This document shows positions 1-14,900 of a stretch of 64,000 bases of DNA, piece after piece. The DNA comes from Orthonyx spaldingii. Taxonomy: Eukaryota > Chordata > Aves > Passeriformes > Orthonychidae. Under the pieces are notes generated by a model. The model was not told the origin of the DNA. It ran no database searches and was given only the letters and a program-made list of their open reading frames with translations. Where the stretch lies: contig VZTJ01001660.1 of the NCBI GenBank assembly GCA_013397795.1, positions 17,793-81,792 of the forward strand. The letters run 5' to 3'. Numbering within the stretch: the stretch's first letter is position 1; the number at the start of each line of letters is the position of its first letter. The position numbers and the translations under genes were made by a program.

Positions 1-115
1 TCCCTTCCCTTCCCTTCCTCTTTCTCATATTCTCTCATTTTGTCATTCTTTCATTTGCTCATTCTTTCTCTTTCTCTCTTTCCACCTGTCTTCTCTCTTT
101 CTTTCCTTTTAAAGA
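1..115. repeat. Pyrimidine-rich tract with (TCCCT)n at the window edge
   Basis: The window opens with about three and a half TCCCT units and continues as a CT-rich strand to about position 115. The complementary unit, GGGAA, is the same pentanucleotide as the array at 52,143-52,392. The array is cut by the window edge, so its full length is unknown. It is low-complexity DNA with no gene signal. Confidence 0.8.
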
Positions 116-2164
116 ATAATTTCAATTTACTTACAAGTCACTTAAAGAAGATATAAAATTTTAAAGGAAGCTTTTATCATCTGTTTTATTTTAAAATATA
201 GCAGACCATTGGAATTCCAGAAAAAAATATGTTTGGGACTATTTTACTACTAGAAAAACAATAATAAACAAGGCACTAAACAAATTGTTTTGCAGCAGCC
301 ACTGTCTGAAGCGTATTGCAGCAAGGCATGATATGCTAAAACGAATCTTGATGGGATTTGATTCAGGGTGATGCCTTTCTTTAATCCACTGGAGAAGAGA
401 ACAAAGCTTGAATGATTTTTATTTAATAACAAGCAGACAATAATATCAATAGTGCTTCCCATTTAAGTTTTGGCAACCATTAATATGTGCTGCACACATA
501 CCCGAGAAAAAGAGACATTTTCCCCATTTGGTTGGTTTCATCTTTTGAAGCATGTCTCCACCAAAAAGCAGATTTCAATTTCCTTCAGGGACCACAAAAT
601 ACCCAGCTCTTTTCCTCTCCCTCACTGTGGTTAGAAGTTTATTTTTCAGTTGTGGTGAGTGCTTTGCACCATATTTATCTGCATGTTGTTTGTTTTAGGA
701 CTGGAGCACAGAACATACAGACTTCTACCAGGGGACAGACTAACAAGCAAAAGACTGTACAGAAACAGTTTAATGAAATTGTTATGTGCAACCATGCTGG
801 TTGAATCAGAAAGTCTGCGAGAGTCTCTAGATCATAGCTGAGGAGCTGCTTCAGGAAGAAATATATGTCTGAGGCTTGCGCACAGGTCCAACCAGCAGTG
901 AAGGTGGGCTGCCCTTGTGTTTTTTTACCTAACCCCAGGCAAGTCACTTCACTTTACAGAAGCTTTGTCCTCATAAGGGACATTTGCTGCATAATTTCTG
1001 CCCTGACTTCTCTCAGTGGCCTTACACATACACAGTGTTCCTGCAGTCTTTTATATTGATGCAATGGCAATAATTGACATTGACAGTTGGGTAAACTGTT
1101 AAATATCATGGAAGGTAGGCAAGCTGTCCTAGGAGGACTCTCAGTTTCTGTAATTTGTGTGGTGATTCTATCAGCAATTTCAATTACTCCAATACATTTC
1201 TAATTGATTTACAGTTATATAAGCCTAAATAGGATTTGGCCTTCTTTTGGAGGACATCAGAGAAAGAGTTGTGGTGGAAGTGATCACTGTGTAGTGAGAT
1301 GAAGAGGTTTATCATCTTCTTTTACTCCGTGTAGTCTGAGGCAAAGTGAGAAAATAATATTTAGGTCAACATTAAAATGTTTGTTATATATGTTTGCTTG
1401 CACATGACCATATCTCACATTACTATATTTTTCTTCCTTCCTGAATATTTATCTGTGTGAATGGAGAATAAATATTGTAAGGCTTCTCTAAGTAAAGTCT
1501 CAGTGGTTTGAGAAAGAGGATTGTAATTAACTGTGTATATTTATTTATTATGAACATCTCTTTAGTGCAAACACTCCATAAACAGCTGAATGGGTTGACC
1601 CAGAAGAGGTTTTTATCTGAAAGCAGGAAAGAAACAAAAAAGTTCTAATACATCCATGTAAAACTCACAAGGAAAGATGTGCATGTTTCTTGTTCGCATG
1701 TAGAAAATGTATTTTTCTTGTTTTGTGATTTGTCAGGTTTGCTTTATACATTTTTGCCTTGAATTTTTTCCCTCAGATGCTGACCTTTGTTTTCCATGTA
1801 AACATGGGCAAATTTTGTAGCTGTAGCGATTCTGATCCCAGTTTCCTTACAATGTAACTCCTCCATCTTCTGGTAATATCATGTTGAATCAGAATAAAAT
1901 CAGTATGTCTCAGCCGTGTCACAGCATCCCTCTTACACATCACTACACTTTTTCTGAAGCAGCTGTATTCCAAATGCATTTTTTATGAAAACGCATTTTT
2001 GTGTCTCTTTCCAGAAATCCTGCCCTGTCATGTTGTTGAAGTCATCTTTCATCTTTACCTTTTCTGCCCTTCCTGAGTTATTTCACCTGTGTTGTAAAGA
2101 GTACAAAAGATTCTTTGCCTTCTGTAGTTGCCCATGTAGGTGTTGACCTCATGCAGAACTGCTT
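116..2164. other. Intergenic, no gene seen
   Basis: AT-rich unique-looking sequence. Short ORFs occur on both strands, but none resembles a known protein and none has a credible splice-site context. No RNA gene or repeat was recognised. Confidence 0.6.
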
Positions 2165-2420
2165 TAGGCAGCACCACCAGTAGGTCAAAGGAGGTGATCC
2201 TTCATCTCTGCTCAACAATGATGAGTGCTGGATCCAGTTCCAGGCTCCCCTCTACATGAGAGACAGGAACATCCTGCAGTCAGTCCAGCAAAGGGCACCA
2301 AACTGGCTGTGGGCCGCAGCACAGGATTTTGGAGGAGAGGCTGAGGGAGGTTGGACAGCTCAGTGTTAAGAGGAGAAGCCTCAATGGGATCCTCAACTCT
2401 TGGAACTGCCTTTCCACATC
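2165..2420 (+). mobile_element. CR1 LINE fragment, internal 3' part
   Basis: The + strand follows the familiar CR1 order: a stretch like 'ggtgatcct..ctctgctcaa', then 'gatccagttccaggctcccc', then 'gtccagcaaagggc', then 'ggaggagaggctgaggga'. These belong to the region between the reverse transcriptase and the 3' tail of avian CR1. The copy is truncated at both ends and diverged, so it is inert. The call is by recognition, and the boundaries are approximate. Confidence 0.65.
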
Positions 2421-2630
2421 AAGGAACTATGCATTAAAAAGAAACATAATTTCATAGTTAAGAAGAAAATAAGACAGCAGATATGTCTCAGCAGTCTGCT
2501 GAGGTTTTCAATGCGTGCAAGAAAATGTTGTGTGAATTAAAGTATAATAAAGTGACTATCTAAATCTTGGAAAAGTGGTATTTGTTTCACCAATAAAAAC
2601 AACACACCATTTAATGTGCAGTGTAATTTA

Positions 2631-2950
2631 ACAGAATCATAGAATGGTTTGGCTTGAAAGATCATCTTGTTCCACCTCTCCTGCCATGGGCACGGATACC
2701 TAACCAGGTTGTTCAAGGCCCCATATTCAACCTGGCCTTGAACCCTTCAGGGATGGGGCATCCACAGCTTCTCTGGGCACCCTATACCTGTGTCTCACCA
2801 CCCTCACAGGAAGGAATTTCTTCCTTATATCTAATCTAAATCTATCCTTTTTCAGCTTAAAGACATTGCCACTTGTCACCACACCCTGATAAAGAGTCTC
2901 TTCCCATCTTTCCTGTAGGACCCCTTTAAAGACTGTAACGCTGCTATAGT
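2631..2950 (-). mobile_element. CR1 LINE 3' end, reverse orientation
   Basis: On the + strand the element begins with 'acagaatcatagaatgg', the reverse complement of the CR1 octamer tail. It continues through the reverse-complemented CR1 3' UTR and end of ORF2: 'ccatgggcacgg', 'catccacagcttctctgggc', 'cttgtcaccacaccctgata'. It is a typical 5'-truncated copy of about 320 bp. The small ORFs overlapping it are LINE remnants rather than genes. Confidence 0.88.
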
Positions 2951-5900
2951 GGCTTTCCAACAGAAGGTGAATTTGTTTCATTGAAAATGGGGTCTTTTCA
3001 TCCACAGCTGAGAAAACTTTGGCTTTCATTAGTTTTTGGCACATGGAATATTTTGGAAGAAAATATGCTATGTAGTTAAACAGAATAAGTGGATAGAGCC
3101 TGAACAACAAATAAAATACATGAATGAAAATGGATGGGAAATTAAATGGACATCAACTGACAGGGCTACTCTATGGCATTTTTCAAATCTACAATCCAGT
3201 TCATTTTCCCTGCATTGTTCTTTGGTTTGAGTTTTGGGGGTTTCTTTTTTTTTTTTTTTTCCCCACGTACTAGCATGTGTATATTGGTACTTTGTATTAG
3301 CCTGCAAAGAAATGTCATTTTTAAAACTGAAAGAATGGAATTTTAACAGCTCTACCAACTCTAACAAAAGCCATATTCCACAAAGCACTTTCATCTAGAT
3401 CCCTGTTTAAGCAGCACTGAGAAGTACTAAGGGTTTATGGAAGCAAAGATGAAATTAACAGATTTTTTTGGGGGGGAGGGTGTAATTAAAAATGAATCAC
3501 ATAAAGCAGCCTTCACAGGCTTTGCAAAATCGTTTTTCAGGAAAATTCCCGCTGATATCAATGAAAGCCTTGACTGAGTGTAGAGTGAATGAATATTAAG
3601 AAATGCCTACATTAATGCCAGAAGATTTTTACTCCAAGCCTATAACATACAGGTTTGGAGCCAAGATTTCCAAGACTTTAAAACCTACATTTAAAATACA
3701 CATTATTTTGTAATACCTAGTTTCATGTCAGAGAGAGTTTAGGAAAGTTTCATGCTAAATTGTGACACATCATCTTTAATGCTAAAACTGAACCCCTTTT
3801 TTTTCTTTCACTTTGTTACGTAAACTTGTACCACTGTACTTCTTAGTCATAATACTAAAAAAAGTTCCCTGTCAACGTGAAGCTTAACCAAGCCATTCAG
3901 AACAGTGCCTCTTGCACGATTCCAGCTTACAGAGTTTTCCCCACCTTGCCCAGCTGCTGATCCCAGGGTACCCATCAGCACAGAGCAGCCGTGCTGCCCT
4001 CAGGTGTGGGCTCACCGCCAGCAGCATGCTCAGGTTCAGGTGCAAGGTTTGTGTGGGAGGCTTGGCAGGAGCTTGGCAGGCGCTTCCCTTCAGGAATGTT
4101 TAGCAGGAGGAGGCAGCAGGAGCATTGCTGACCTGTCCCGAGATGAGTGCGCTTCCCCGAGAGCAGAGGGACCCACAGGGAGCAGCGGCCGATGCCAGGC
4201 ACAATGCGGCTGTCCCGTGCTATGCTGTAGCTCTGCATGAAAGGGCAGCTTGGGTTTCAAATAGCACAGCTTTGGATTTTAATCTAGGGTTTGTTTACAC
4301 ACAACCCTCCAACTCATTGCAACACCAGTTGACACGTAACCTGGGGCTTTCCTGCTCGGGAAAATGGTACATGGCTTCCAGCAGAGAGCCCATCACCTGC
4401 TATCAACTCTGCATTAAGCAAAGATGCTAAATAATGTAAGTACTGTGGATGTTGACAGGTCAATGAAAGCAAGTGGACTACAACCTAGCCCAAAGAGACC
4501 TGTGACTTTAGCTGGAAACACCTGCAAGCAGGAAGAGCTTCAATAGCAATGATGAGGATATTTATATTTTGCTATTTTTGCAGTGTAGTGGTTACTACAT
4601 ACACATCTGAAAGGTGCACAGCCATTTACACAGCTTTTTAACAAACACATGATACTATATCTTAGAAGTATTTTTGTATAGAGGCATTGACTAGTGAGAT
4701 CTGGATCTTAGCTGCAGTGTGCTACACCCATTGCTTGATGTTTGGCCAGTATTCTGCTGTCTCTCACACTGCCTGAATGAAGAAAACTTGAGTAATGAGT
4801 CTGATATCAAGTCAAATTTGTAGCAAGGGGGGGTGTCATGTCTCCAGTTGATGGGAGTGTTAGCCCTGGGAGAAAAAGTCATTTCCATCTCCTAGGAATC
4901 CTAATTCCATGCCAATGCCTTCTCTGCAAGACCAGCATTGTCTCAAGCACTGATTCTAATCAGACCAACGCAGAGTCTCCCTTATTCATGCCCAGCTCCC
5001 TTTATCCAGCAGCTCTCTTTAAAGCAGCTATCTGTCAATAGCATGGGCTATTGGCATGAAGTCTTTGCCTGCACAAAGGCCATGTGTAGGGTGTACATTG
5101 GGAACAGACCTTTTGCCTAAAGGACCCCAGATCTCTTTTGTGGACATCTAGAGCTTTCTCCCATGACAATAGCAGTCCCTTATTGTCAGTCACAGCTACT
5201 TAGCTCTTTTTGACATTAGTTCTTTGCTTCAGGACTCACCCTGCAATGAGAAGATAGGATGTCATGTGCTTCCCAACAGAACCAAGGAAAATTTAAATGG
5301 AGACCCCTGATCGAGTAGTGTGGATCGTAAAGTTGTGAGTTTCAGTACACTCCACATTACTTCTCTGACTTAATGGTCCTGGGAGAAATTTTTCCTGAGA
5401 CCCTGTCAGCAAAGCAAGCAGACAATTCACCAAAGTCAACAGAAAGTATTACAGACTGAAACCTGCTGAGGGTATGGGGATATTCCCCTTGCCTAACTCA
5501 GAGGAAGCAGCTATTAAGCAGCACTAGGAAAGAGTTAGAAGAGCCAAGTAAAGATGTGATTGCCTGGTATGATTAACTGTCATTTCTACCTCTGGAGTGC
5601 CAGGGTAAATGTGATGTCAAGAGGGCAATAGCCTATATCCCCCCTGTAGAAAGAGAACAACTACCTAAAATACAAAGCAGCAGCATCACGCTCTGTATCT
5701 CCTGCTAAAATTGAGAGAAAATTAGATTATCCAACTTTTGTTACTTATTCTGGAATTTGGCCAAGTTAACAAGGTTAATCTCATTCTTGCCAAATCTATG
5801 TCACAGGGCATTCATGTGGTCAGCACCTTGGCAGCTACAATGTACACAGCCCCTATTTAAATAATTCTTTTCAGACACATACTGTAAAAGGACCTGGCTT

Positions 5901-8900
5901 TAACATACAAAGTAATTGTGAACTGGAATGTACTTATTACATGAGTGAAGCAAAATATTTCTGGAAAATTATTTTCTTCCTCCCTACTAATCGGTTTAAA
6001 TCACATGGGATAGCCAGGGTGTAGTGCAGATGGAAATAATCAGGAAAATATTCAGTTCCCATTAGGAGACTTACTTTTTTCCTTAAAACTTAGAGTTTGA
6101 TTACTCTTATTTTGATATTCTCTGATCTGTTACAGCAAAAGGTTATTCTCTTCTCCTACGAACATCTTGATTACAAGTTTTGGAGTTTGGGTTTAAATTC
6201 AATAGAATTGTTGACTTCTTTAGAGAGGAAATCCATGTCTTGCCCAAAGTGACTCTCCATAGACTTCCACTTATAATCAGTGGAATTAATGATTCACAGC
6301 TCCCAGTTCAGGCTCCTACTTTGAATCTGGCAATGACACTAAAACCAGGTGTGTAAGGTGAGGCCAAGTGAATTCTTTCCTTTGGTTCTTTCTGATGACT
6401 AATGGGTCAACTTGTGGGAGATTTGCTGAGGCATCTGCTTGTTTTCAGAGATAACAGTTAATATCCAGAGAAATGGTTTAGTCATGTACAAATAAAGCAG
6501 GAAAGTACTGTTCCTCACTGCCACTTTATGCCTGGTTGACCCCTGCCTTTTGGCTAGAAAAAATACCAAGGAGCCACCACAAATCTCTCTACTATTCCTT
6601 GTACCAAAAGGTTGTCCTCATCCTAATCCCCACACAGAGTGTTCCAGCAAGAAGGCAATTTGGGGCAAGCTGAGGAAGAGAGACAAAATGCTGAAAGGAA
6701 TCTCATACACTGGTGATTTCATAGAGGGTCATTCCAAAAGGAAAGCCAGTTGGGGTTACTGGTGCTGGACCAAGTTGATGCCTATCAGGCCTTAAAAAAA
6801 TTCATGCCATTATCATTGGCACAAGGATGTATTTCTCTATTATCTTTAATATAAGCCAGTATAGAGGAAAACGTACAGAAGGGAAGGCATGACAGATGTG
6901 AATCACCTCTATTAACTTGCAAAAGTCATGTACATGTGTCAAAACAGCATATTAAAATGGATTAGCCATTCATACAAATAAGAACAACATGTGCATTTGT
7001 TTCAGCTAGGATAAAAATCACAAAGGCAATCAATTCTCATACAGCACATGTGAAAAAAAAAAATCTTGGCACAAAGGACAGCTTGCCCCAAGTGTTCAGA
7101 TACATGTTTCAAATACTCATTTTTTTTCAGCTTTCAGGTTACTAGTTTGCTCCAGAAGGCCATGGGAAACTAGACCTTGAATGGAGAAACAATGACTTTA
7201 CACTCACAATGTATTCTCTAAAGTCACTAGTTTTTGTCTTGTTTGAACTTTTTTTCATGGGGATTTGAATCCTGTTCATAGAACCATACCAAAATGGCTT
7301 TAAACTGTATAGTAAATACCATTTTTTGGATAATAAATTTGTATTTGGGCATTTTTTTCCCTGACTCTTTTTAGCTAAACTTCCACCATATATAGAGCTG
7401 CCACTTAGCATGCACAGAGCATGTTTTCTACCAGTTGGACTCCCACTGTCAACCATGCATGACAACCATATTGACAGATGGACTATAGTTATTTGATAGG
7501 TTTTGGACCAAAGAAGGACGTTACAGCTTAGATGAGCGTAAGTATTTTGTTATTAGCACATAATATTCCCAATAATTTCCACCCTTGTTGGTATTTTGTT
7601 TCAGAGGTGACAAGAAGTGTTACTTTGCTCATTGGTTCTCACATGCAGCAGAAAGTTTTGGTTGTCCAAGAGTATGCAGTCATGTCACATGAAAAAAATC
7701 CCATAACAAGAGGGTAGAAGAGCATTATATCCCTTGGTAAAGATGTAAACTCTAAAATTACTTCCACAAGCTCAGCCCCCTTTGCCTTACAGCCTTCTGA
7801 AAAGTAGTCAGATAAAAGTATTTTGGGTAGACAAAGTCATAATGGTCAATTCTCCCTCATTTCCTCTGGCAGCTCAGCATATCCACATATTGCTCACACT
7901 TAAAGTTGACACCAGTGATCTGTTTATTTCAATGACAACCTTACAGAACTACACTGCTGCTTTGGAAAACAATTCAAAAAGCCTGAGATATTACTTTGGA
8001 CACGCTTTGGGTAAGTGTCCTTGCAACTGCAAAGATGCTGCCACAGTTGTTCCATGTTTTCAAGCATAGAAGTGTCCCAGTTTCTCTTCTGAAGGAGAAG
8101 CACTTATGCTTTGTGCAAATGCCATTGACACACAGCCCTGACAGCTCAAGCTAACTGCTGGTTCAGACAAGCTGTGTGGCAAGGCAAGAGGGGAGCCTCA
8201 GGGGTCACTAGTGGTTTTTGTTAAAAGTTGGCTCTATTCAGCCCTGGGTAAACGGGGGGAATGAGATGTAATCACAGTGCCAGATATCAGGTTATGGCCA
8301 TATGCAGATTGTTGCCCACTGCTGTTGAGCCAAATTAGCTTTGCCACTGGTATCAATAACAAAGGATTTGATTCTCAAGCACCTGGCTAATAATTCCCTT
8401 GAAATCTCTGAGTTGTTTTCAAATAATGTCTCTTCTCAAATATACTTAAGTTGATCACTTTCATGTCTCCCCTTAAGTGCCAGAAATTAAGTGAATTAAA
8501 AACAACCTCAGCCATCCCTGAGCTTCTTTGCTTTTGCATCATTCAAAAGTGGAAAGAGTTTTCTATTTTAATTAATTGGAGAATAAAAATTAGTATCCAG
8601 CTGAGATGTAGGGTCTCTTTTTTCCTGTGGAATCAAGTCTCCCACAAAAAACACGTGTTTGTGCTGGAAATGCCGACTCAGATGAAATCAGAAGACTGTG
8701 ATCAGGGATGTCAAGACCACCAGAGGTTAATGTTGCATTAAATCCTTGCGGTTGAAAAGAAGCCACAACAGTCAAGCCCCTTTTCCCTGGACACCCGCTG
8801 CACTTCACTGCTCCCCAGTTTCTCCCTTCTTTCTCATATTACATGATGTGAGTGTCTATGTGTGTGTGCATACACATATGTGGGAGGGTGCTAAAGTGTG

Positions 8901-11900
8901 CTCTCCTTATGCTTTATTTCCTCTGGTAGTGCCTGCCTTCTTCCCTGCTGCCCACACTGCTGTGCGTGCCAGCAACATCCATGCACACTCAGTGAATTAT
9001 GCAGAGTCATCTCAGAAGCCAAAGCAGGAGGTGACAATAGGTGGACATCCTTCTCTGCCTGGCAGCATATTTAGAAACAGTCCAGCTGGACAGATTTTTT
9101 TCTGTGCTGAGGGGACCAGCAGATTATTTTTGCCATTTGCTGGCTTGAAAGCTCAGCATTTCAATGCCTCGCTGACTAGAAAGCTATTGGGCATGAAATC
9201 CTGAGAACATAAGAACCTATCTTGGAAAGTGGTGTTTGTGCCTCCCCCTATTTTTCCATCTTCTTCAGCAGGCAAAGAGTATGGACAATGTTGAAAGGAG
9301 AGGTACAATAATGCTAATAATTTATAAGATGGCAATGGGATGTAGTTTATAAATCAAGCAACTGCCATTCAATTTTCTGAAAATCCCTATAAGAAATACA
9401 ATTCTAGCTGAAGCTTTGCCTTCCTCCTGTCTCTCCAGAGAAAGCTCAGCTGGTAATAAACAGTGATGGAAACAGAAGTGAGCTTCAGTTCGCAGAGATG
9501 TTCCCTTCATTTCAGGTGGAACCACAAGGGCAAGAAAGGGGAAAAAAGGAAATACTGCTGCTGCATTAGTCATAGTTACAATTCTGTGGTGTAAGCATCA
9601 GATAATGTCACATCTTTCAGGACCTGGATTTTTTTTTTAACTCTTACAAGAGTTTAAAGGTTACGGGTATTTTACCTAAAGCAGGACATGCAAGGGGCAG
9701 GAGGAAGCAGCTGGTGCGGGAGCAGACTGCTTGTTCAGGTACTTGCTGGTGAGTTTCCTGTCCAAGGCACTCGTTTTACTCTAAAGGCCACTCAGTTTTC
9801 AGGGGAATGATGCTCTTGGGGTGGATTTCTACATGTAATAGCCTGCACTGTGCCTCCGAGGCATTGTCTTCTCTAGGAAAAGAAAGAATTAGTCCTCTGG
9901 GCATGTTTGCTCAGGACTCCCAGCCTTAGCTGAAGCATCCCTAGGGGAGTAACTTTCATGCTGGCCATAGGGTCTCCACAGAATCACAACTAGCACTATC
10001 AGTAATGGTGCTTAAACTGTGCATTGCCAAAAGGTCCTCATCACCAACCCTAATACCAACCCCGAAGGCAGCCGAGATGCTACAGACCCCTCCTGGGCTG
10101 CTCTTGCAGAATTTTGAGGACCCCTAGTTGGTGTAAAAAGACCAGCAGATAGGTTTTCACTCCAACTGCCTTTGCAGGGGAATTGTGTTCAAAAGAAATT
10201 ATTCTCCCCAGACCTTGGGGAATAGTCTTTTTCCATTACAATCAATGTAAAGGCACTGACCTAAATGCAATGGTGCTTGCACAGTGAATGCATAAGCACC
10301 TCTCCAGTATCTCCTTGTTTGTGAAAAAGGAGCCACATTTTGAACCAGCATGTCTAGGTACAGGCCTTTTGGGCGATCAAAGGATATGTGATATATAAAT
10401 GATATTTCCTTTGATAGAAAAGTCCTGGTGCCTTTAGGAGAGCCAGGAGAAGTTATTTTTAATTTATGCATTTGGCCAAACACCAAATCTTATGAGCCAG
10501 ACAGTTCCATATGAATGTGTGACATGCAATGTAATTATTCAAGTGCTTAAGCTGGGACACGCTTCATCTTTTCCCTGAGTTTGGCATCATACAGGCAGTT
10601 ACTACGTCCCCTCCTGCCATGGGAAATATAAACTCTGTGCTGCACAGAACAGGCTGGAGTCTCTCAAGTCTGGGATGGCACAGATCTGAAATCCTCTTTG
10701 GCTGAACTGTGAGCGAGCTGTAATCACAGGGGTTCTCCATGTGTCCTTAGTGTGCATTGTTTAGGGCAAAGAGCATGGTTTTGGTTATCTCTTACCACGT
10801 GAAACATCACATCTCCCTGGTGTTATGATGCTATAAGCACTCATCACATCTGTCCCAGAAATATTTGTAAGTAAAAATTTAATCTTGATATTTTTTTTCA
10901 TTAGTAGGCAGCTTCATGTCTGCAATATGCAGATTTTTTATAAAATGGGAAATCTTGAAAAAATCCCGCAACAGAAAGTGAAAAAAAGAGAGAGAAAGAA
11001 TATAAGAAAGTTTGGTGCTGTAAAATAAAGTGGTTTTTGAGGAATCATGGTCCCTATAGTAAAATAAAAGCTACAGTTCTTTGACAAGCTGAAAGACACA
11101 TTTTTTGGTATGATTCAATTCTCTCTTTTATCATTCTGCTTTCAAAAGGAGCCACACTACAAAATAAAAGATGCACAGGAAAAAAAGATTTGGATATAAA
11201 TAAAGATGAGGTACAACAGATTTGGGACACATTAACTTCCAAATGTAAAAGAGAAACAACCCCAAAAACCATTTTATGTTAATATACCAATGAATGGAAG
11301 TTCTAGACTATGATCTTTTTCAAAATGTTTCCTAAACCCTGCCTGGAGCTTGAATTAAGTCACATTGTGTACTTGCTTGGAATTTTTAAATCCAGGTAAC
11401 TAAAAGGGCTTCAAAACGCCTTTTTAAGTATGTCTTTTTAGTGTTAATTTAAAAATAGAAGGCATTACTTTTCTAAGACAAGAAAAATTTTCTAAAGCAA
11501 GCAAAGTTTTACTGCTCCAACAATTACTTAATAATCATCCTATAGGAATCACAAATGGTAAGTGTAGTAAGAAATTCTGCTGGTTTTGTCTACTCAGTTG
11601 AGTTTATTTGGGTATATAGCAGCAAAGCCATCTTTTTAACCTATCCTGGGTATGAGGTACATGACAGACAATTCGTAGAAGAAGTGGTACGTGTGGCTAC
11701 ACCGGTGGATCTCTGCCACCATCACAGAGAGGTTATCTCTGTTTCTTGCTGCTATTGACACTTCTTTCATTAAACATCCCCTGCAGCATTCACACACACT
11801 TTTCACACCTTCCAGACACACAGCTATAGCCACACACAGATACAGATGTAGGGAATGTACAGCCCACTATTCATTAGCAATACCCAACCCATTCTGCCTG

Positions 11901-14900
11901 GAAAAGTCATTACTACATATGGAAAGCTCAACTAGACTGAGCAAGCGGTGATTTATTAGCCCCATATTTAAATTTAATCATCATAATCTAGGAAAGATAT
12001 ATTGTCATTCTTTTCAACAGTGTTACTCTGGATTTCTCTGACAACAATTTTAGCTTTGCAGCATACCTGCCTGCAGAGAAACTCGTATTGTCACTTCTGA
12101 AAGTACAGAGACTGGCATCTTGAATGCTGGCATAATTTCTTTTGTCATTACCCAGCAATTGCAATTATTTATTGCTGGCCATATTATTCCTGCACTCTCT
12201 GTGGGTCCTACAAACAACATAGGTTTCTTTTGGGCACCAGTGGTTCAGTTGACATTAACTGAAGTCAGATGAAGTTAAATTTATTGTTAAAAAGCATCCA
12301 GAATACTGCTTGGGCTTTTTCTGAAATTTAGTGCAACTGCTAAAAAGGCAGGTCAGCCCCTTGATATTTCAGAAAACCTCAGGAATAAATTCTGCAGCGT
12401 TTTCTGCAAGTCTTCTTGGTTTTGAAGACAATGGAAACTTGAATGCTTGATATTTTTGAGCAAATGGAGACAGGTCAGCTCAATGAAACCTTTCCAAGTA
12501 AGTTAAATGCAGCCTTCAAAAACATTCAGGCAAAGTCAGGGTTGGAGCTTCAAAGTGATAGGCAGTGAGACAGACCACAATGCCATCTTCAGTCTATGGG
12601 GTTAGGGCCTACATCACATAGTGCAGGAGCATGTCCCCGCACCAGTAAAAGATGGAAAGACAGGGAAGGAGACAAGCTCTCATAGCCTGCTTCTGGTAAA
12701 TCTCCTCTTGTCTCAGATACATCTGTCACATTTTGATCACAATTTCTATCTTCCTCTGCCATATTTCTGCATTTTCCAGTAGTCTAGCTCAAAGTAACCT
12801 ACTGGTATGAAAACATTTCCTAGCCCTAACCTGGTGGAAAGGCGGGAAAAGCATTACTGCCAGCCACTGCAACAGTGGGTTTTTTGTCCATATTACTCCT
12901 GCAGGCTGCTATCATCCAACCCCTCCATAAGCCTCTTTCTGCTTGAGCCCATGCCCCTAACTGCACCCACGAGGCTCTGGAGGGTCTCCAGGATGGCTTT
13001 CAGCAGTGCCCACACAGCTCAGCTTGGTTCAGCATTGCTCATCTTTGATTCAATTTGATCTGAGTGTCCTCCTGCCCTTTCTGGACTGTGACCCCAGCTT
13101 CATGTGCTGTCCCACGATGACTGCTTACGATGGATGGAGGCAGGTGAAGGAAGTCCAGAGACCAAAGGAAAGAAAACAGATGAAAAAGCCTTCTCTTTTA
13201 TCTATTTCAGTAAAATTTGTAACTGCCAAATGCATCTTCTCTTTCCTGAAGTGATAATCCTGTCCTCCTTCCTGTATGACCTGGCTGTAACCCTGGGAGG
13301 AGGAAGTAATTTATTTCTAGCCCTGTTGTTTTAAATGTGTCTCAGCTTTTAGGCTGTCATCTGAGGCCACCTGAGATCATGCCTTTCACCTGCCTGTCTG
13401 CTCGTCAGTCTCCAGTCACCTGGCAAGTGGAGCCGGGGATGGGGCGGCCACACGAAGGGCTGACATAGGAGCACAAGTGAGGCTTATTTGTTTCACACCG
13501 TTTCCCCAGTGCCCGTGCTGACAGACAGACAGACAGACAGCCTCCCACCAGTCCCTGTGGGGCACTGAGCAGCCCCAGCACAGCGGGCGTGCAGCTGGGA
13601 GAGTGCCAGTGCTCTGCAGCTCCTACCTGTTGCCTTAGAAACAGAGACATAGGCCAGTGTTCTTTCTTCCTTTCTTTTTCTTTCTTCTTTTTCCTTCATT
13701 TTACTACTCAGATAGTGCGCTGGGTGCCAAGTCTCAAGGTGGAAAGGAAGACTGAGGAGAAAAGAGAAAGGAGAGCGAAGAGTGAGCATGTAAAGCCCAG
13801 GAAATGTATTTTGAGACTAAATATGAAAACAAGACACATTGGGGCAGCTACTGGGCTGGTCTCTGCCTGCTGCCCTTGTGTGGCATGCGGCAGGAGGTCA
13901 CAGTGCCACACTGAGAGCAGTTGTAGGAACCAGCTGTGACATCTGGCTTCCATTGAGGAATCTGAACGCTGGAACCGGACAGTGTTTGTTTTCTCTTGCT
14001 TGAGCACAAATCAAAGTTTTAATTAAAGAAATCTTGGAGATGCTTTCAGCGAGACTGCCCAGGGTCAGTGTGCAGAGGGTGCTTTGTCAGGGATATGAGC
14101 TGGTCGTGATCCAACCCACTCCCTGGGGTGTCGGGTGTGTTTTGGGATGAGGAAAGAGTTTCAGAGCCTAAAGCAACAGGGATCGATCACACTCAGAAAG
14201 ACCTTATAGTTGTCTTTGTGTACATGGAGGCCCAGACTCTAAGGAATAACCATTGCCTCCTGCATGCCTCCTCGTTTTGCCAGCAGCTATTCCCATGGCT
14301 GATCAGCCTCACGGTCCTTCACTTTGCAAAATCATTTGATCCTTCCTGTGATTCCTCCTTCATTTAAAGCCACTCCTAGGACCCCCTCTCCCCATTCCCA
14401 ACAAAGACCACCAGAGCTATGCCCTCTGACACCACTGGCTGCAGCTCTATTGCTGTTCAGCTACTACTGTAAGCTATTTGTTCTCCAGCTTTTGTACTAG
14501 GCAATAATTTTTTTCCCAAATAATTGTTTTTCAGACTGTTAGTCACCCTTTAGGATAATTTCTGAAACAGAACAACCCTATTCTCACTTCTGAGTGCTCA
14601 GTACCACCATAATAAAATATTTCAAAAACATCAGATCTCTAGAAACCCCTTGGTTCCCAGTCGCCATTAAAATTGCAGCAGCAGTTCATCTTTGCAAGGC
14701 TACGCTGGTTTGGAAAAACACCTGGCACACATCCTATTCCTCCAGTGCAAAGCACACCCTGTACAGCTGCAGCTTAGGCAATACATCTGAATGTCACAGT
14801 CAATCTATAGCAAAAACTGAGTAACAGAAACTCGAAGTAGAAGAGGAGTAGGTTTGTGGGATCCCTTTCTACAAAGCAGGTATTAAAAGGCATTAGACTG

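Noticed and set aside
8746..9204. 152-codon + strand ORF in the intergenic region
   Set aside because: No domain, family similarity, splice context or codon signal that I can recognise. Length alone is compatible with chance over 34 kb of intergenic DNA.
14040..14130. Possible CR1 scrap ('atccaacccactccctgggg')
   Set aside because: Too short and too poor a match to call; the neighbouring sequence lacks other CR1 landmarks.
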